NCBI RefSeq assembly: GCF_022179465.1
Contig: NZ_BPQV01000014.1
Span: 1-64,000, forward strand
Length of the DNA stretch: 64,000 nucleotides
Source: Methylobacterium organophilum
GTDB taxonomy: Bacteria > Pseudomonadota > Alphaproteobacteria > Rhizobiales > Beijerinckiaceae
Direction: 5' to 3'
Shown here in pieces: positions 63,574 to 64,000 of the stretch; within the stretch, counting starts at the first letter, position 1; the number at the start of each line of letters is the position of its first letter. The notes under the pieces were generated by a model. The model worked only from the letters and a program-made list of their open reading frames with translations, was not told the DNA's origin and did no database searches. Made by a program: the position numbers and the translations under genes.

Positions 63574-64000
63574 ATGGCCCAGCAGATCCCCGTCGCCCCG
63601 GATGCCCGCGCCGATGCCGTTGAGGCGGGCAGCGACGCAGCCCATGCGATCACCGAGGACCTCGCCTATCGCCGGCTCGGCATTGTCAATGTCGTCTTCG
63701 TCGGGCCGCCCGGCGCGGGCGACCGCGGCTGGGTGCTGGTCGATGCGGGCCCGCCCGGCACCGCCACGGCGATCCGCGACACGGCCGGCGCCCGATTCGG
63801 CACGGGCGCGCGCCCCGCGGCGATCCTGCTCACCCATGGCCATTTCAACCATGTCGGCGTGCTGGAGGATCTGGCCCGCGAGGGGACGCCCCGGTCTACG
63901 CCCGCGGGCTGGAAACACCCTATCTCGACGGCAGCGCGGCCTATCCGCCGGCGGATCCGAGCGTCGGCGGCGGCCTGATGGCGCGGATCTCTCCACTCTA
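63574..64000 (+). pseudogene. Metallo-beta-lactamase-fold hydrolase, frameshifted and cut by the window end
   Basis: The reading starts MAQQIPVAPDA after GAGGGAG and carries the metal-binding motif LLTHGHFNHVGVLEDLA (H-x-H-x-N-H; Asn replaces the usual Asp). In this frame the protein turns into Arg/Ala-rich noise and stops at 63978. From about 63885 another frame continues as DAPVYARGLETPYLDGSAAY with no stop to the window end, which is how this family normally reads. A missing T in a Trp codon (CGCGAG-TGGGAC expected, CGCGAGGGGAC present, near 63882) would explain the shift. It may be a true pseudogene or a sequencing error. The rest of the gene lies outside the window. Confidence 0.75.

Overview
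The window is a GC-rich chromosomal segment with dense genes, small gaps and frequent ATGA/GTGA overlaps. Its gene content (TamAB, a DUF6481-type protein, split P450 redox partners, many chemoreceptors, PHB metabolism, AtzE/Hpx genes) suggests a Rhizobiales alphaproteobacterium, most likely Methylobacterium or Methylorubrum. That assignment is from gene style only. I saw no rRNA, tRNA, CRISPR array, IS element or prophage.

Layout. 1-54 is the last 17 codons of a chemoreceptor. 0.5-6.9 kb holds tamB and tamA on the minus strand. 7.4-8.6 kb carries a cold-shock protein, a charged coiled-coil protein and a 57-aa metallothionein. 8.7-10.9 kb is a ZnuD-like TonB receptor with a Zur-like site in front. 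11.2-16.1 kb has a ferredoxin, a ferredoxin reductase, a Gly/Tyr-rich secreted protein, a GntP permease and a cytochrome P450. 16.2-19.2 kb has a LysR regulator divergent from an NAD(P)-binding protein, then a dehalogenase-like hydrolase. gatB follows at 19.3-20.8 kb.

20.9-34.2 kb is a purine/ureide catabolism island. It holds a creatininase-family enzyme and CocE-type hydrolase, urate oxidase, a fused OHCU decarboxylase/HIU hydrolase, allantoate amidohydrolase, 8-oxoguanine deaminase, a Tsx-like outer-membrane channel, a GntR regulator, a cysteine hydrolase and an hpxX-atzE-hpxZ operon. Together these can carry 8-oxoguanine to urate, urate to S-allantoin, and allantoate onward. The Hpx/AtzE module probably handles oxalurate- or biuret-like side products. 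Allantoinase and xanthine dehydrogenase are not in the window.

34.3-44.1 kb is mixed: PHB depolymerase with a ribbon-helix-helix protein, YnfA, DinB, a chemoreceptor with a small overlapping membrane gene, a cupin regulator, a Rieske oxygenase, a metallo-beta-lactamase-fold protein, a HepT/MntA-type toxin-antitoxin pair and an EamA exporter. 44.1-49.7 kb has hslU (no hslV alongside), an unrecognised protein, aspartase, and a sulfotransferase divergent from APS kinase across a perfect 12-bp inverted repeat.

49.9-55.4 kb is a complete branched-chain amino-acid type ABC operon (livH-livM-livG-livF-small membrane protein-livK). 55.4-56.9 kb is a beta-barrel porin. 57.3-60.5 kb is a polar amino-acid ABC operon. 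60.8-63.3 kb has glyQ and several small secreted proteins. The right edge holds a metallo-beta-lactamase-fold gene apparently broken by a one-base deletion and cut by the window end.
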